Assembly (NCBI GenBank): GCA_021613335.1
Contig: JAJTWR010000431.1
Location: 2,356,001 to 2,420,000, forward strand
DNA: 64,000 nt
DNA from: Whitmania pigra
Taxonomy: Eukaryota; Annelida; Clitellata; Hirudinida; Haemopidae
Direction: 5' to 3'
The notes beneath the pieces were generated by a model. It did not search any database, had not been told where the DNA came from, and worked only from the letters and a program-made list of their open reading frames with translations. Both the position numbers and the translations under genes were made by a program. Shown one piece after another: positions 56,432-64,000 of this stretch. The stretch's first letter is position 1; the number at the start of each line of letters is the position of its first letter.

Positions 56432-57331
56432 ATGGTGGCTCCGGCGCGGTTCGCTCCGACGCGGCGGCTTGCACGAGGCGCGGAGGTGGCGGTCATCGCC
56501 CCTTCGGGTCCGGTGGACGAGGCCGCGCTCGAGGCTGGCCTCGCGGTGCTCGCCTCGCGCTACCGGCCAACCTGGCTTGGCCCCGCGCAGCGCTGGCGCT
56601 ACTTCTCCGCTCCCGACGCCGCACGCGCGGAAGCGCTGCACCAGGCGGTAACCTCAACGCGCTACGAGGCGGTCTTCGTAGCGCGAGGCGGCTACGGCTC
56701 GGGGCGCCTCCTGCCGACGCTGCGTGGGGCACTGCCGCCGCACCCAAAGCCCGTCGTGGGCTTCTCCGACGTGACGGCCATCCACGCATTTCTCCAGGTG
56801 CACGGCTGGCGCTCGCTCCATGCGCCGGGCGCAGCCCAACTCGGCAAGGGCATTGGGGTGGAGCGCCTCTTCGCCGCGCTGGAAGGCGAGCCTTTGCCGC
56901 CGCTTTCGGCCGAGCGGACGGTGAGCCCCGGAGTTGCCGAAGGGCCGCTCCTCGGCGGCAACCTCGCGCTCTTGGGGAGCCTCATCGGCACTCCGTATCT
57001 GCCGAGCTTCGCGGGAGCCGTGGTGCTGATTGAGGATGTTGGCGAACGGCCGTACCGCATCGATAGACTCATGAACCAGCTCGTCCAGTCCGGCACGCTC
57101 GGCGGCGTGGCTGGCATAGCTCTTGGCGAACTCACCGGGTGCGAAGAGCGCGGCGCGGAGTACACGGCGCAAGAAGTGCTCGACGAGCTCGTGCGTGTAC
57201 TCGGCGTTCCGGCCGTGGGGGGTCTACCCATCGGCCATGGAGAGCGCAACGAGCCAGTGCCGCTTGGCGCGCGGGTGCGCCTCGACGCCAACGCGCGGAC
57301 GCTCTCCTTTCTCGAAGGGCTCGCCGCGTGA
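56432..57331 (+). CDS. LD-carboxypeptidase (peptidase family S66)
   Basis: The 299-aa product starts at ATG 56432, five bases after sucB. The triad of family S66 is readable: Ser112 in VVGFSDVTAIH, Glu201 in LIEDVGERPYRID and His269 in IGHGERNEPVPLG. ARGGYGSGRLLP is the usual upstream motif. Enzymes of this family remove the terminal D-Ala from cytosolic murein tetrapeptides in recycling, or cleave microcin-like peptides (MccF). Presence of mpl 3.6 kb away fits murein recycling. Its stop overlaps the next start (GTGA). Confidence 0.9.
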   Translation: MVAPARFAPTRRLARGAEVAVIAPSGPVDEAALEAGLAVLASRYRPTWLGPAQRWRYFSAPDAARAEALHQAVTSTRYEAVFVARGGYGSGRLLPTLRGALPPHPKPVVGFSDVTAIHAFLQVHGWRSLHAPGAAQLGKGIGVERLFAALEGEPLPPLSAERTVSPGVAEGPLLGGNLALLGSLIGTPYLPSFAGAVVLIEDVGERPYRIDRLMNQLVQSGTLGGVAGIALGELTGCEERGAEYTAQEVLDELVRVLGVPAVGGLPIGHGERNEPVPLGARVRLDANARTLSFLEGLAA

Positions 57332-58428
57332 AGCGCCTCGACGCGCTCCTCGCAAGCGGCGTCGAGAACGGTCTCTTCACCAAGGCGCGGGCTGTTGTGC
57401 TCGTCGACGGGCAGGTGGCCTACGACGGCGGCAACGTTTCCGCTGCTGCCGAGTTCGACTTGGCCTCGCTCACCAAGGTGATGGCCACGACCGCGCTCGT
57501 CCGGGAGCTGGCCTTGCCTGTGAGCGAAAAGCTCGCAACCTGGCTTCCGGCGACCACGCTCGATGCGACCCTCGACGACCTGCTCTTTCACCGCGCGGGA
57601 CTGCCAGCGCACGTGCCGTTCTTTCTCGAAGAGTTTGCCCGCGAACCTTTGCTCGCCAATTCTGAACTCCTGCAGCGCAATCGACGGCGCCAGGTGCGGC
57701 AGCGGGTGCTTGCGCGCGCGCAGCGGATGACGCCGACGGAGCAGGGCACTGCGGGAGCACAGGTTACAGTCTACAGCGACGTAGGCTTCATCCTCCTGGG
57801 AGCGGTGCTCGAAGCTGCGGCGGGGCTTCCTCTCGACCTGCTCTTCGCTCGAAAGGTTGCCGCGCCGCTTGGACTGGTGGCCCGGTACCGGCGGCTCTCG
57901 ACTCCGCGTGGCGGCGGGCTCTTCGTGCCGACCGGGAACCTTCGGCCGCGCCCGGCAGTCCTCGGGAGCTACGCGGCGGGGGCACCGCAGACGGAGCGGG
58001 GAGTCGTCGACGACGACAACGCCTTCATCCTCGACGGCGTCGCCGGTCACGCGGGCCTCTTTGGGACCGCCGCCGCCGTAGCTCGTTTTGGTCAGGCGGT
58101 GCTGGCGGGGCGCTACGGGAGCTACGAGTCGTTCTCGCCAAACACCACCACGCACCGCGCCCGGGGATTCATGCTGCCGACACCAGGTGCAGCCTCCTGC
58201 GGCGAGCGCTTTGGCCCGCGCGCCCTTGGGCACCTCGGCTTTACCGGCACGAGCGTATGGCTAGACTTTGACCGCAAGCTCGTGGTGACACTCCTCACCG
58301 ACAGCGTCGCCCTCAAAAGGGCTCCCGGCGTGCTGAAAGACTTCCGCCCACGGTTTCACGACGCAGTCATCGACGCGTTAGGGCAACCCAGGCTTCAAGG
58401 AATGCAACAGTACCCAAACCCCCTATAA
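57328..58428 (+). CDS. Serine hydrolase, class C beta-lactamase fold
   Basis: The GTG at 57328 overlaps the LD-carboxypeptidase stop; frames extending upstream are antisense or out-of-frame readings of that gene. The 366-aa product has SxxK as Ser47-LTK50 (FDLASLTKVMAT), a YxN-like YSDVG, and an H-x-G in GHLGFTGTSVWLD. It has no signal peptide, so it is probably cytoplasmic and could act on peptidoglycan-derived peptides or esters. Coupling to the S66 peptidase supports a murein-recycling role, by inference. Its 3' end overlaps the convergent lipoprotein gene by 34 bp. Confidence 0.8.
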   Translation: MKRLDALLASGVENGLFTKARAVVLVDGQVAYDGGNVSAAAEFDLASLTKVMATTALVRELALPVSEKLATWLPATTLDATLDDLLFHRAGLPAHVPFFLEEFAREPLLANSELLQRNRRRQVRQRVLARAQRMTPTEQGTAGAQVTVYSDVGFILLGAVLEAAAGLPLDLLFARKVAAPLGLVARYRRLSTPRGGGLFVPTGNLRPRPAVLGSYAAGAPQTERGVVDDDNAFILDGVAGHAGLFGTAAAVARFGQAVLAGRYGSYESFSPNTTTHRARGFMLPTPGAASCGERFGPRALGHLGFTGTSVWLDFDRKLVVTLLTDSVALKRAPGVLKDFRPRFHDAVIDALGQPRLQGMQQYPNPL

Positions 58429-58724
58429 ATATCCCCCGCGTCAGCGGCAGTACATTTTGCATTGTCTGTACTGCAGTATACGGTGGGGCTCCCAGATGGT
58501 TTCGGGCATGGATTCTCTGTCCAAACCATCTTGTCGCTCGCGTTAAGCATGCAGAGCAAGACAATTGTTGGCGTAGTTGAGCACACCGGCTTGTCACCCT
58601 GGGTGCATGGGTCGTTCGCTTTCGGGATTTTCGTTTCCGGTTGAGGATTAGGAGCAGGAGTAGCAGTCCCGCAAGCACTAAGTATCGCTGCTGCAGTCAT
58701 GGCCAAGAAAAATTTCGGATTCAT
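58395..58724 (-). CDS. Small Cys-rich 'CC-end' lipoprotein, member B
   Basis: The 109-aa product has signal FFLAMTAAAILSAC (lipobox LSAC) and a Pro-rich spacer, then the family pattern: C-x7-C-x9-C, a Trp followed by four residues and C, then C-x6-C, 14 residues, CC and two last residues (IP). It ends inside the convergent serine hydrolase gene. G+C is lower than in that gene. Predicted to be anchored in the envelope with four disulfides; function unknown. Confidence 0.75.
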   Translation of the reverse strand: MNPKFFLAMTAAAILSACGTATPAPNPQPETKIPKANDPCTQGDKPVCSTTPTIVLLCMLNASDKMVWTENPCPKPSGSPTVYCSTDNAKCTAADAGDIYRGFGYCCIP

Positions 58725-58843
58725 AGTCTAGTCGTCTCGATGGGAGTGATGAAACATGGTGGTTCACTGCGCACGGCGTGCCGAAAAAATTCCTCCCACG
58801 ATTGCATGACGAAGCCATTCAACCGTGGGACTTGTTTGAAAAC

Positions 58844-59140
58844 TTAATGTACACAGCACACACCGTGTGCTGTGTACATGGGACTTATGCCAGCGTCAGC
58901 ACACTGGGAGCTGTCGGCTGTGCAGGTTCCAACTTTCGCATCCTCGGAGTAGATGCATTCACCTTCTTCCCAAGTGTTTTTATCTCCACACCTTATGATT
59001 TTGGTGGGCGCGTCTGAAGCGCATATTGCTTTGGTGAATGATTTATTATCGCAAGTGGTCCCTGGTATAGGTGGTTTTGAACAGCTACCCAAGAATAGTA
59101 CTAGCGCAACAATTGAAGCACATGGAATCAATGTTTTCAT
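58844..59140 (-). CDS. Small Cys-rich 'CC-end' lipoprotein, member C
   Basis: The 98-aa product starts at ATG 59140 after AGGGACG, has lipobox LGSC, and keeps the family spacing: C-x9-C-x9-C, TWEEGEC (W-x4-C), C-x6-C, 14 residues, CC and VH. Its last eleven codons and stop lie in a 33-base perfect palindrome (58847-58879), so coding sequence and an mRNA hairpin coincide. Confidence 0.75.
   Translation of the reverse strand: MKTLIPCASIVALVLFLGSCSKPPIPGTTCDNKSFTKAICASDAPTKIIRCGDKNTWEEGECIYSEDAKVGTCTADSSQCADAGISPMYTAHGVCCVH
58847..58879. repeat. Perfect 15-bp inverted repeat with 3-base loop
   Basis: ATGTACACAGCACAC at 58847-58861 and its exact reverse complement at 58865-58879 enclose ACC. 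It covers the 3' end of member C. No T-run follows on the minus strand (TTAAGTTTTCAAAC comes next), so it is at best an atypical terminator; it could stabilise the mRNA 3' end. Confidence 0.85.
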
Positions 59141-59600
59141 ACACGTCCCTTAGAAGTTGATGCTGCACATTGGTGTAACTTCGACTCTCGATGAGGTTGA
59201 AACTGAAGCTAAGTTGAAGCTACAGCGGAATTAGGAGCTAACAACTAGCACTTGGATAGCAATAGGTGCGTAAAACTCCATATAGATCGCCCAAAGTCAG
59301 ATGGCAAGGATTTCCTTGGAAAGTGGAATTCAAGGGGTGGTTTTGGCAGAGTCTCTGCGGGAGGGGTGAGTCTCTGCGGGAGGTCAGTACCGGGATTTAA
59401 GGAGGTGGTTTCCGGAACCGCCTGCGATTTGTGGGCGCGGCCTCCCGAGCGAGCACTTTTACCTGTGCGCTCGGAGACCCGCTCCCATCCCGAACGAAAT
59501 TCTAGCTGCTACCAATGGCCGGTTTCAGCGAACTGCTGCCACATTGAACTGCTAGGGATGCGCTCTCCCAAGCAGTTCGGTCCCTCAGGGAGGGAACTGT
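59141..59600. other. 460-bp stretch with short hairpins, no intact gene
   Basis: No credible frame. Several GC-rich dyads occur, for example GAACTGCT ... AGCAGTTC around 59548-59580. It lies upstream of member C and may hold its promoter. Confidence 0.4.
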
Positions 59601-59756
59601 TCACTTATGGCAGCAGGCATCGAGGGTGGTTATGCCACCCTCAGCAGCAGTACACACCTTTGTGTCTGTGATGCAGGTTCGCTTGATAGGGACGCGATCG
59701 GAAAATTCTCCGAGCACTAGCTTGGCACGCGGGAGCGTAACCGCTTGGATCTTCAG
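59601..59756 (-). pseudogene. Decayed copy of a 'CC-end' lipoprotein gene (C-terminal part)
   Basis: On the minus strand, in one frame ending at TGA (59601-59603), I read RTCITDTKVCTAAEGG and, after five residues, DACCHK-stop. This keeps C-x6-C, 12 residues and CC near the end. Upstream in the same frame AKLVLGEFSDRVPIK replaces the expected C ... W-x4-C part, and a stop codon lies at about 59755, with no signal peptide. It is a fragment of a sixth family member. Confidence 0.65.
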
Positions 59757-59807
59757 GTCCTATTGCAAATCAGGGAGGAAGATGAGAGACGCAAACCCAT
59801 AAACTGC

Positions 59808-59847
59808 GCAAGCATAGAGCAGGCGCAAAGCCCCGCTCTATGCTTGC
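59808..59847. repeat. 13-bp perfect inverted repeat
   Basis: GCAAGCATAGAGC (59808-59820) and GCTCTATGCTTGC (59835-59847) with a 14-base loop form a stable hairpin between the decayed lipoprotein copy and member D. There is no adjacent T-run. It may mark the end of a lost cassette or act as a transcript 3' structure. Confidence 0.75.
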
Positions 59848-60010
59848 AGATAGGAAAGCGAGTTATTTAATACAGCAAAAACCGAGAGCAGAATAGCTCG
59901 TGCTCTCCCCGGCGGATGCACAACCAGCCTTTCATCAGATGAATCTGTGGGTAAAAAGTATAGACGACCAACGACCAAACGGCAGAATCGGTTATACTTC
60001 TCCTGAGACT

Positions 60011-60316
60011 TTACTTCGCGCAGCAAATTTTAGCACTGTCGTAATAAGCTTTGCCTTGATCTGAGGTGTCAGCTTCACATCTTGTCTTGTCTGTTGTGCA
60101 GGTAGTGCCACTTGCACAATCGATTCCCGTCCACTTTCCACCAGAACAAGCGACTAATGTCTTGGAGTTATTGGCGCACGAGACTGTATAGTAATCCTTA
60201 TTGCCGTCGCAGGGAGTGCCGATGGCTCCCGTTGTGCCTGTTGTTCCAGTCCCGCCACAGCTGCCTAGCAATATAGCCACTGCCGCTACGACTGCAGATG
60301 AAATAATCACTTTCAC
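60011..60316 (-). CDS. Small Cys-rich 'CC-end' lipoprotein, member D
   Basis: The GTG at 60316 follows AAGGGGACA at proper spacing and starts VKVIISSAVVAAVAILLGSC (lipobox LGSC). The 101-aa product has a Gly/Thr-rich spacer, then the family pattern with KWTGIDC (W-x4-C), C-x6-C (TTDKTR between), 17 residues, CC and AK. Longer upstream frames have no signal sequence. Same strand as members B, C and E. Confidence 0.75.
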   Translation of the reverse strand: MKVIISSAVVAAVAILLGSCGGTGTTGTTGAIGTPCDGNKDYYTVSCANNSKTLVACSGGKWTGIDCASGTTCTTDKTRCEADTSDQGKAYYDSAKICCAK

Positions 60317-60369
60317 ATTGTCCCCTTTAGCGTTGAGATTGCGTGGAATTGCTACGAAACCGCAACAAA

Positions 60370-60720
60370 CTAATAACCGCAACAAACTCCGGCGATTGCG
60401 AAGTCTGCAGTCCTGCCAGCATTCGAACATTTGGCAAATGTTTCGTAACAGTTTAGAGCTGGGCCACCGTATTTGATCGTCTGGGCTGCGGTGTCGACAT
60501 AACCATTGCAGTCGATTTCCTGCCAGACTTTATCTTTGCAATACATCAACTTCTTCGGAGTGGTTGAACACCTTGGATGCGAGAGATCGACTTTCGAGTC
60601 GCAAGGTTCATTGATCACTGGCGGTGGACCCTTTGCTCCTCCATCGCCGAGGCCGGGGATGAGTCCACAACTCGAGAGTATAATGACGAGGCCAGCGATC
60701 AGCTGAATGATAGTGTGCAT
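60370..60720 (-). CDS. Small Cys-rich 'CC-end' lipoprotein, member E
   Basis: The 116-aa product starts at ATG 60720 with signal QLIAGLVIILSSC (lipobox LSSC). It has a Gly/Pro-rich spacer, then C-x9-C-x8-C, VWQEIDC (W-x4-C), a longer loop, C-x6-C, 14 residues, CC and GY. It has the largest loop between the fourth and fifth mature cysteines (17 residues). It is 54 bp upstream of member D and may be co-transcribed with it. Confidence 0.75.
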   Translation of the reverse strand: MHTIIQLIAGLVIILSSCGLIPGLGDGGAKGPPPVINEPCDSKVDLSHPRCSTTPKKLMYCKDKVWQEIDCNGYVDTAAQTIKYGGPALNCYETFAKCSNAGRTADFAIAGVCCGY

Positions 60721-60976
60721 GCTTGAACTCTAAGGTATTGACCTTGCGGATGCTGTTGTGAATGCTCGAAGTGTGCCCCACCCACGCCCTGTTGCCAAAA
60801 GTGGAAGGGTTCTTTGCTGATTGTGCGCCCGCTCGCAAGTAAATAATGAAGTTTAGCTCCACATTTTTTTAACGCCACAAGCGACATTTTGCTGACGAAC
60901 CCACGAAAAGTTCTGCCGCGCCGCGGCAGCTTTCTGGCGGAGTGACCTGGGGAGCGCGTAGAGTTGCGACCCTCGC

Positions 60977-62362
60977 ATGGATAAAAAGCGCATTCATTTC
61001 ATCGGCATCGCTGGGACGGGCATGGGCAGCTTCGCCGCGCTCCTCAAGGCGCAAGGGCACACCATCACCGGCAGCGACGAGAACGTCTACCCGCCCATGT
61101 CGGACATGCTCGCTGCCGAAGGCATCGCCGTTTCGACGCCCTATGCTGCGGAGAATCTCGCGCGGACTCGCCCGGACCTCGTCGTGGTGGGAAACGTGGT
61201 GCGCCGCGAGAACGTCGAGGCCACCGCCGTGCGCGACCAGGGAATTCCGGCCATGAGCTTTCCGCAGGCGTTAGGGGAGTTCTTTTTGAAGGACCGCACG
61301 AGCCTTGTCGTGGCAGGCACCCACGGCAAAACGACGACGAGCGCCATGCTCGCGCAGGTGCTCGTCGACGCTGGGAGAGCGCCGTCGTTCCTCATCGGCG
61401 GCGTGAGCCTCCATCTGCAGCGCAGCTTTGGGCTCGGGGCCGGGAAAGAGTTCGTGGTCGAAGGCGACGAATACGACACGGCCTATTTCGACAAGCGACC
61501 GAAGTTTCTCCATTACCACCCACGGACACTCATCATCACCAGCGTGGAGTTCGACCACGCGGACATCTACCGAGACCTCGCGCACTACGAGTCGGCCTTT
61601 GCGGACTTGGTAGCCCTCGTACCGCAAGACGGCCTCATCGCGGTCTGTGCCGACTGGCCCTCGGCGGTCGCCATGGCCCGCAAAGGGCGCGCCCGGGTGG
61701 TCACCTATTCAGTGCGCACCGAGGCCGAACTCACCGCTCGCCCGGGCGCCGAACCCGGGCAGTTCGTCTTTGCGCGGAACGGCCAGCCGCTTGCGACGGT
61801 GCAATTTCCGCTCTTGGGTCTCCACAACGTGGCGAATGCCCTCGCCGTCTGGGCCGCCGCCGAAAGCGTGGGGCTCACGGCAGAGGAGATTGCCCACGGG
61901 CTCTCGCAGGTGAAGGGCGTGCGCCGTCGGCAAGAAATCGTCGGGGAGGTTCGCGGGGTGATGGTGGTCGACGACTTCGCCCACCATCCCACGGCCGTCG
62001 ATGAAACCATCGCCGCCTTCCGGCTCCGTTACCCGAAGCGGCCTATTTGGGCGGTCTTCGAGCCACGCTCCAATACCAGTCGCCGGGACATGCACCGAAA
62101 GGACTACGTGCGGGCCTTCAGTGGAGCCTCCCGGGTCACCCTCCTGCGCCCGGCGAAGCACGACCGAGTGCCGGAGGCCGAAGCGCTCGCGGTCGATAGC
62201 CTCGTGGCGGAACTCCACGGTTCAGTGTTCTCGAAGGTCGAAGAGATTGTCGAGCAAGTGGCCGCCGAGGCCAAACCCGGAGATATCATCCTCGCGATGA
62301 GCAACGGGGCCTTCGGCGGCATCCACAAGAAGTTGTTGGAACGCCTCGCGCAGCACCCGTAG
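60977..62362 (+). CDS. mpl: UDP-N-acetylmuramate:L-alanyl-gamma-D-glutamyl-meso-diaminopimelate ligase
   Basis: The 461-aa product has the Mur-ligase N-domain (RIHFIGIAGTGMGSFAALLK), ATP loop GTHGKTTT (114-121), ITSVEFDHADIYRDL and the C-domain VVDDFAHHPTAVDETI with FEPRSNTSRRDMH. The GMGSFAALLK and FDHADIY variants separate Mpl from MurC. The enzyme re-attaches recycled murein tripeptide to UDP-MurNAc in the cytoplasm. With the nearby S66 peptidase it points to active murein recycling. The 256 bp upstream contain a GC-rich dyad (CTGCCGCG/CGCGGCAG near 60912). Confidence 0.93.
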   Translation: MDKKRIHFIGIAGTGMGSFAALLKAQGHTITGSDENVYPPMSDMLAAEGIAVSTPYAAENLARTRPDLVVVGNVVRRENVEATAVRDQGIPAMSFPQALGEFFLKDRTSLVVAGTHGKTTTSAMLAQVLVDAGRAPSFLIGGVSLHLQRSFGLGAGKEFVVEGDEYDTAYFDKRPKFLHYHPRTLIITSVEFDHADIYRDLAHYESAFADLVALVPQDGLIAVCADWPSAVAMARKGRARVVTYSVRTEAELTARPGAEPGQFVFARNGQPLATVQFPLLGLHNVANALAVWAAAESVGLTAEEIAHGLSQVKGVRRRQEIVGEVRGVMVVDDFAHHPTAVDETIAAFRLRYPKRPIWAVFEPRSNTSRRDMHRKDYVRAFSGASRVTLLRPAKHDRVPEAEALAVDSLVAELHGSVFSKVEEIVEQVAAEAKPGDIILAMSNGAFGGIHKKLLERLAQHP

Positions 62363-62410
62363 CTCGCGCGCGCCCGGCGGCGAGAAAACGAAAGCGAGAC
62401 TCGCGCCGCC
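62362..62410. terminator. Possible bidirectional terminator hairpin
   Basis: Between the convergent mpl and DUF362 genes, CGGCGGCGAG and CTCGCGCCGCCG can pair around an A-rich loop (GAAAACGAAAG). No clean T-run exists, so confidence is low. Confidence 0.35.
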
Positions 62411-62413
62411 GCC

Positions 62414-63930
62414 CTACGACTCCTTTGCCACGAGCTCCGGCTGGGCCTCGCCGCGTTCGCATTCCCCGGGGCGCTGGTAGGGCAGGCCCCGCAGCCGCTT
62501 CATGGCGATCGACGCCTTCCACTGCACGTAGGCCGAATTGAAGCTCGTCGCTTGGCTGGGGTCGAAGAAGGGGTTCTTGCAGCCGACGAGGTAGACGAGC
62601 GCCAGCACCTGCTCCGAGACGCTCACCGGACAGCCCTCGAAGCGCACATGGGTGGCGCCGCGAGCGGCCTTCACCTGGGAGCGCACTTTCAGGAGCTTGG
62701 CGTAGATGTCCTCGTGCTTGGCATGGTGCGGGTCTTTGGTGCCGCGGGCCTGGTAGGTGCTCGCGATGTCCACGACTTCATCGCCGAGCGTGCCGCGCCA
62801 GGTCGCACAGTCGCCCATGAACACGACCATCTCCCCGGCTTCGCGGGGATTGGCCCCTCGTAGGCGCCAAACACCACATGAATTCGCGGCGCCTTCGCAT
62901 CGAACTCTGTATCGAATTGTCGAAGAATCTCCACTGCCTCGGCGATGGCGCCGGGACAGCCGCCCCAGCAGTAGTCGGTGCGCTCGGACTCCGGCGGCGG
63001 CCCGGCGTAAGCAGTGAAGTGCGTTCCCTCGAAGTACTTCTCCACCCGAATGAGGCCGACCTCAAAGCCGCGAGCGCGCTCTCGCGCCTGCGCGAGCGGT
63101 ACGTCGCCGGAAATCGCAATTTTCGACAGGTCCGTCGTGCCAAAGCCCCGGTCTTCCGCGAGGCGGATGTGCGCCACCGAGCGCGCATCAATGCCAGCTA
63201 TCGCGCAGCAGACCGTATCGAAGGCGACTTGGTTGTTGCCCAGGATGACGAGGTTCAGCGGGAAGGGCTTCGGCGTGAGCATCCGGCCGGCCCCGGCGAT
63301 GATCGCATCGATGCAGATGAACTGCGGCTGGATGATGTATTGGAGGTCGGCGATTTTCTCGTTGAGCCGGTGGTCGTGGTCGATCAGCCGATGCCGGTCG
63401 TCCTGAATGCCGATGTAGTTCTTCATGGAGAACGTGACCGTCGTCCACGGGTGCGCCTTGAACTTTGGGCAGTTCACGAAAAAGTCTGCTTTGGCGACCG
63501 GCTCCGGGGTGAACACGTAGTCGCGCAGGCGCGCCTCGTGCGTGTAGCGAATCTCAAGCTGCGGCTCCTCCTCGAAGAAGTAGCGCTTCACGCCTTTCAC
63601 CCGCCGGAGCATGGCGCTCCAACCGCTCTCGGAGAATGCTTGGCGGGTGGGGATGGTGATGCCGCAGCGCTCCCCGACGGCAAGTTCGGTCATGCCGGTG
63701 CTTGCGACATCCTGCAGTGCCCGCAGCACGCCCTCGCCGAACTCCGGGCGGGTATAGGCATGGGTGAATTGCTCTCCGGCGATGACGAGGTTCGGCTTCA
63801 CGAGGGTTCGCCCGTGGGGAACGAGGCCGAGCTCCGTGAGCCCAGCACGGACCAGCTCTCGGATGCGCTCCGGGTTGTATTCGTCGCAGTGACGAATAAT
63901 CACCTTGGGAAGGGCCGCGTTCGGGTTCAT
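62414..63930 (-). pseudogene. DUF362 protein, split by a one-base frameshift
   Basis: From ATG 63930 the minus strand encodes a DUF362 domain (PF04015): TLVKPNLVIAGEQFTHAYTR, ADFFVNCPKFKAHPWTT, TFSMKNYIGIQDDRHRLID and SERTDYCWGGCPGAIAEAV. After GPIPAKPG the frame is lost at a run of four G near 62832 and ends at 62689. The natural continuation (MVVFMGDCATWRGTLGDEVV, ... GCKNPFFDPSQATSFNSAYV) is open in the neighbouring frame from about 62830 to 62414. One extra G would restore one reading frame of roughly 505 residues. It may be a real mutation, a phase-variable tract or a sequencing error. DUF362 proteins are poorly characterised; a link to iron-sulfur or redox proteins is suggested in some families. 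Confidence 0.8.
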
Positions 63931-64000
63931 AGAGGCTCCCGTGTTGCATCCTGCCGTGTTGTTACCTGCGAGTTCCAGCGGCCCGAGTGTGACCCTTTCC

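Overview
The window comes from a Gram-negative (diderm) bacterium. Evidence is a lipopolysaccharide/exopolysaccharide-type gene block, a DcaP-like outer-membrane porin, several Sec/lipobox proteins and the murein-recycling ligase Mpl. The backbone is GC-rich (by eye about 60-65% G+C) and is interrupted by AT-rich islands holding transposons, secreted proteins and genes I do not recognise. The style (small Cys-rich lipoproteins, Dickkopf-like Cys repeats, MACPF-like proteins, abundant IS66) suggests a Myxococcota/Bdellovibrionota ('deltaproteobacterial') relative, but no rRNA or other marker in the window settles this.

Layout. 0-16.8 kb: polysaccharide locus. It holds a membrane-bound NDP-sugar 4,6-dehydratase/epimerase, a polytopic membrane protein truncated by an IS66 end, a PF14907-type nucleotidyltransferase, an O-antigen ligase/polymerase with a TPR-like tail, a Wzc-type co-polymerase/tyrosine kinase, an asparagine synthase and a MurJ/MviN-type flippase. 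It is split by about 5 kb (2.1-7.1 kb) of non-coding repeat arrays built on one conserved core in both orientations; a lone AbiEi-type antitoxin gene sits between the arrays.

16.8-31.4 kb: accessory AT-rich region. It holds the DcaP-like porin with a small lipoprotein downstream, a secreted protein with a Cys/His pair resembling NlpC/P60-type hydrolases, an unknown 337-aa protein, an IS4 element, two paralogous secreted proteins with a MACPF-like signature (23.5 and 29.4 kb), and a small Cys-rich lipoprotein. A graveyard of IS630, IS66, IS21 and IS3 pieces lies between the two paralogues.

31.5-42.2 kb: transposon pile-up. Three complete IS66 elements (all with intact TnpC, only one with intact TnpB) lie among truncated IS30, IS3 and older IS66 copies. 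One IS66 insertion is flanked by a perfect 8-bp target duplication. 42.5-44.7 kb: two unknown membrane proteins.

44.9-58.4 kb: core metabolism. It holds a LysE-type exporter, a complete branched-chain amino acid ABC transporter (livF-livG-livM-livH and two tandem substrate-binding lipoproteins), divergently sucA-sucB (2-oxoglutarate dehydrogenase E1/E2), an LD-carboxypeptidase and a beta-lactamase-fold serine hydrolase in one overlapping gene string.

58.4-60.7 kb: four small lipoprotein genes and one decayed copy, all on the minus strand, sharing an invariant cysteine/tryptophan spacing and ending in Cys-Cys. With the copy at 31.0 kb they form a family I do not recognise. 60.9-64 kb: mpl and a DUF362 protein broken by a one-base frameshift. 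No tRNA, rRNA or CRISPR array was found.
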